Translations under genes and position numbers: made by a program
Assembly (NCBI RefSeq): GCF_905475395.1
Contig: NW_025408250.1
Coordinates: forward strand, 1-64,000
Direction of reading: 5' to 3'
Length of the DNA stretch: 64,000 bases
Source: Chrysoperla carnea
Taxonomy: Eukaryota > Arthropoda > Insecta > Neuroptera > Chrysopidae
Notes under the pieces: model-generated
Database searches by the model: none
Told to the model about the DNA's origin: nothing
The model's input: the letters and a program-made list of their open reading frames with translations, nothing else
Shown: positions 61,345 to 64,000 of the stretch, piece by piece
Numbering within the stretch: the stretch's first letter is position 1
Layout: the number at the start of each line of letters is the position of its first letter

Positions 61345-61934
61345 ATGGAAGCAATCGATAATTTTGAAGAAAAAATTATGTTGAATAAAAAGATTGATCA
61401 TCTTTTAAAAAAAAGTTTTGGTATATTTTATAAATATAGAAATATACATACAATATTTTTCTGTAAAGCCGATTCGAAATATGATATTCAAAATTCGGCA
61501 GGTTGTTTATTTATTGAAAATGGTGGCGATTCAACAAAACCAAATATATTTCAAAAAGAATATGTGGAAACACTTTTCTATCAATTGAGTCTTAGAAAAT
61601 ATCGTTGTAGGCTTCATCTAAAGTATACGAAAATTAACTCGGATGAAGATATGTTTGATATGATAATATCAACAAATGAAATCCCAGATAATTTTTATTT
61701 AATACAGGTAAAAAAAAATCAAATTTTTTATAGTTATTATATATTTTTTAAGTGATGTAATACTTTTAGGATGGTGAAGCCAACGAAGACAACGAAGACA
61801 ATAATATAGAAGAGATGGAAATTGAGGATAGTGTAGATGACGAATCGGAAAATGAGGAAATTGATGAAAGTGTAGATGAGGAATTGGAAAATGAAGATAG
61901 TGAATATGATGAGACTGTAGATGATGAAGAATAG
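61345..61934 (+). CDS. acidic-tail protein, two exons, 175 aa, unknown function
   Basis: Exon 1 is 61345-61707 and exon 2 is 61770-61934, with a 62-bp intron (GTAAAA...TACTTTTAG) in phase 0. The start context is AACAAGATGG. The globular first exon (121 aa) contains IENGGDSTKPNIF and IISTNEIPDNFYLIQ. The second exon is a 54-residue Glu/Asp-rich tail. The splice is supported by the homologous gene in the palindromic element (29156-29687), which has the same intron position and an acidic tail after it. Without splicing the frame would end at 61755 and lose the tail. It is the first gene from the Polinton end. No known family recognised. The acidic tail suggests binding to a basic protein or mimicry of DNA, which is inference only. 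Confidence 0.75.
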
Positions 61935-62050
61935 AGTTAAAAAATAATGTGAGTTTTTAATAATATTTTTACTAAGTAAAAAATAGTATAAGCTAAAAGT
62001 TTTTCAAATTTTCTCTTCATTTTAATTTCTACTATTAGAGTTGTTACACA

Positions 62051-62254
62051 ATGGAAAACAACACACAAAAAATGTCTGCAATTGTTATTTTAATTTTATT
62101 TCTATTGTTAAATATCTACATGATCTTCTATAAAATGGATAGGTACTTTGTTGTTAAATAAAAATATTTTTTTTGTATTATAATCAACCTTTGCTAAATT
62201 TAATTTTTTTTTTACAGCAACATAAATTATGAACAACCTTTAGATTTAGAGTAA
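62051..62254 (+). CDS. small single-pass membrane peptide, 42 aa, one intron
   Basis: Exon 1 is 62051-62142 (MENNTQKMSAIVILILFL and on), exon 2 is 62218-62254 (ends NINYEQPLDLE, stop TAA). The 75-bp intron has GTACTT...TTTTACAG borders preceded by a T-rich tract and splits a Ser codon. Residues about 9-27 form one strongly hydrophobic helix, with a short polar N-terminus and a KMD...acidic C-terminus, as in small viral membrane proteins. It lies 116 bp after the acidic-tail gene and 32 bp before the polymerase ORF. The first Polinton shows no clear counterpart. Gene status rests on splice signals and the hydrophobic helix. Confidence 0.5.
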
Positions 62255-62286
62255 GATTTTTTTTTCATAAATCCAGAGCTAAAAAA

Positions 62287-64000
62287 ATGAATTCACTATA
62301 TGTTAGGTTTATCGACTCATGTAGGTTTATGCAAAGTTCTCTTGATACTCTAGTTAAAAATTTAGAGGATAATCAATTTCAAATTCTAAACGAAGAATTT
62401 GGTGAGTCTCACCCACATCTGGATTTGTTAAAGAAAAAGGGGGTCTTTCCATATGATTATTTAACCGGATGGAATAAATTAGAGGAAACTGCTTTACCAA
62501 AACAAGATGATTTTTTTAATCAATTAACTGATAGTAACATAACTAATGAAGAATATGAACACGCGAAAAATGTTTGGGAGAAATTTCATATCAAAAACTT
62601 GAAGGAATATGCTGAAATTTACTTAAAATGCGATGTTTTACTTTTAGCATGTGTTTTTGAAAATTTTCGTAAAATTTGTTATTCAACGTACGGTTTAGAC
62701 CCAGTTTGCTACTATACTATACCAGGATTAACCTTTGATGCTATGTTAAAAGTTACCCAGGTAAAGTTAGAATTAATTACGGATATTAACACCTTAAACT
62801 TTGTAGAAGCATGTATTAGAGGTGGATTAACCTTAGCAGTAAAAAGATATGTAGAGAGTAATAATCCCTACATGATAAATTATGATCCAAACTCTCCTGA
62901 GAGTTATATAATTTACCTAGACTGTAACAATTTATATGGTCTGGCTATGATAGGTAAACTAGCACAGGGTGATTATAAATTCCTTACACCTCTAGAAGTA
63001 GAAAGTTTTGATGAAAATATCGATCCAGATGGAGAGTATGGTTATATGTTAGAAGTTGATATTGATTATCCTACAGATTTACATGATTCTCACAACGATT
63101 TTCCTTTTTTACCAGAACATAGAATAATTAACAAACATCAAAAATTAGTAACTAGCTTTTATAGTAAAAAAAAATATATTCTACATTTAAAAAATTTGCA
63201 ACAAGCGTTAAAATATGGTTTAAAATTAACAGCAAAGCATAGAATTCTACGTTTTCGTCAATCATTGTGGTTGAAGAAATACATTGATTTAAATACTTTA
63301 AAAAGAACTAATGCAAAAAATTCATTTGAAAAAGATTTTTTTAAATTAATGAACAACGCAATGTTTGGGAAAACAATGGAATCTGTACGTAAAAGATCTA
63401 ACTGTAAATTAGTTTCAAAATATGAAGGAAAAAACGGAGTTAGAAATTTAATAAGCAGTCCCTATTGTAAAAAATTTACGATTATAGGTGACAATTTAAT
63501 GGTTATTGAATTAAAACACTCAGAACTCAAATTTATTAAACCAATAATAGTAGGAGCATGTGTTCTAGAACTTTCCAAGCTACCCATGTTTGAATTTCAT
63601 TATGAATACATGAAAAAATGGTTTTCCAACTTATCTCTTGCATATAGTGATACTGATAGTTTAATATATCATATAATTAGAGAGAATCCTAACGAGATGG
63701 ACATTTATCAGAGAATGAAGCATAACATTGAAATGTTTGATACTTCAGATTATCCTGAAAATAACATTTTTAACATACCTAGAGCCAATAAAAAAGTTTT
63801 AGGATGTTTCAAGGATGAAGCAAACGGGAAAATAATAACTCACTTTTGTGCTTTAAAATCAAAAATGTATTCTTTTAAATTAGAATCAGAAAATGTAACA
63901 AAAAAGGCAAAAGGAGTTGTTAAAGCTAGTCTGAAGAAAATAACATTTAATGATTATGTGGAAACTCTGTTTGATGAGGAAGGTAGAAGTCTATACAGTG
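62287..64000 (+). CDS. polB: protein-primed family B DNA polymerase (Polinton type), partial at both ends
   Basis: This replicative polymerase of Polintons belongs to the protein-primed B family (DNA_pol_B_2). The frame is open from ATG 62287 to the window edge (571 codons). It begins at YVRFIDSCRFMQSSLDTL, which in the family is already inside the exonuclease domain, so the ExoI and ExoII blocks and any N-terminal domain are missing. An ExoIII-like YLKCD is at residues 112-116. Polymerase motif A is YLDCNNLYGLAM with Asp 212, motif B region is FFKLMNNAMFGKTME (about 350-364), and motif C is YSDTDSL with Asp 455 and 457. Near the edge, KGVVKASLKKITFNDYVETL is the block matched by the remnants in the first element. 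Either the real gene has an upstream exon I did not find, or the copy is 5'-truncated, and then proofreading is lost. Confidence 0.9.
   Translation, partial: MNSLYVRFIDSCRFMQSSLDTLVKNLEDNQFQILNEEFGESHPHLDLLKKKGVFPYDYLTGWNKLEETALPKQDDFFNQLTDSNITNEEYEHAKNVWEKFHIKNLKEYAEIYLKCDVLLLACVFENFRKICYSTYGLDPVCYYTIPGLTFDAMLKVTQVKLELITDINTLNFVEACIRGGLTLAVKRYVESNNPYMINYDPNSPESYIIYLDCNNLYGLAMIGKLAQGDYKFLTPLEVESFDENIDPDGEYGYMLEVDIDYPTDLHDSHNDFPFLPEHRIINKHQKLVTSFYSKKKYILHLKNLQQALKYGLKLTAKHRILRFRQSLWLKKYIDLNTLKRTNAKNSFEKDFFKLMNNAMFGKTMESVRKRSNCKLVSKYEGKNGVRNLISSPYCKKFTIIGDNLMVIELKHSELKFIKPIIVGACVLELSKLPMFEFHYEYMKKWFSNLSLAYSDTDSLIYHIIRENPNEMDIYQRMKHNIEMFDTSDYPENNIFNIPRANKKVLGCFKDEANGKIITHFCALKSKMYSFKLESENVTKKAKGVVKASLKKITFNDYVETLFDEEGRSLYS

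Larger units (their letters stand above)
59867..64000 (+). mobile_element. second Polinton/Maverick, left part (runs off the window)
   Basis: It begins AGTAGTAGG, homologous to the ends of the first element, directly inside the satellite after CAACTA, the expected 6-bp target copy. Gene order inward: acidic-tail gene, 42-aa membrane peptide, family B DNA polymerase, all on the plus strand. Other core genes (integrase, ATPase, capsid) would lie beyond the window. Confidence 0.9.

Overview
The window is repeat-dominated, AT-rich eukaryotic DNA, almost certainly from an animal and most likely an arthropod or insect. The reasons are a piggyBac transposon at a TTAA site, an endonuclease/RT/RNase H LINE with a poly(A) tail, two Polinton (Maverick) elements with AGT termini, and short GT-AG introns. 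No host housekeeping gene, rRNA gene, functional tRNA or CRISPR array was seen.

Layout. (1) 1-24103 is a head-to-tail satellite with a 165-bp monomer (about 146 copies) and higher-order blocks. (2) 24110-48052 is a 23.9-kb Polinton-derived element inserted in that satellite, flanked by a 6-bp target duplication (GGCATG). It is one giant inverted repeat: left arm 24110-35026, right arm 40191-48052. The arms carry the same set of partly decayed genes. These are a two-exon acidic-tail gene, a nucleotidyltransferase-like gene (intact only in the right arm), a C-terminal remnant of the Polinton DNA polymerase, and fragments of an unrecognised family. A piggyBac copy (26276-28582) sits only in the left arm. 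A dead LINE (35389-40130) sits in the central spacer. (3) 48053-59866 is the same satellite array in the same orientation (about 72 copies). (4) From 59867 to the window end is the start of a second, less rearranged Polinton with the same terminal repeat, a two-exon acidic-tail gene homologous to the one in the palindrome, a 42-aa membrane peptide gene with an intron, and a protein-primed family B DNA polymerase running off the window.

Inferred history: satellite array, then Polinton insertions into it. The first Polinton is a palindromic derivative, perhaps produced by snap-back during protein-primed replication or by inverted duplication. The arms then diverged by a piggyBac insertion (left), two deletions (right), a nonsense mutation (left) and trinucleotide-repeat length change; the LINE landed in the spacer. 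Nothing proves current activity, but the right-arm nucleotidyltransferase-like ORF and the second Polinton's small genes are intact.

The most notable items are the palindromic Polinton, both Polintons falling within the same 16-bp part of the satellite monomer, the tRNA-like segment and repeated TGACGTAA sites inside the Polinton ends, and the continuously open minus-strand frame of the satellite.
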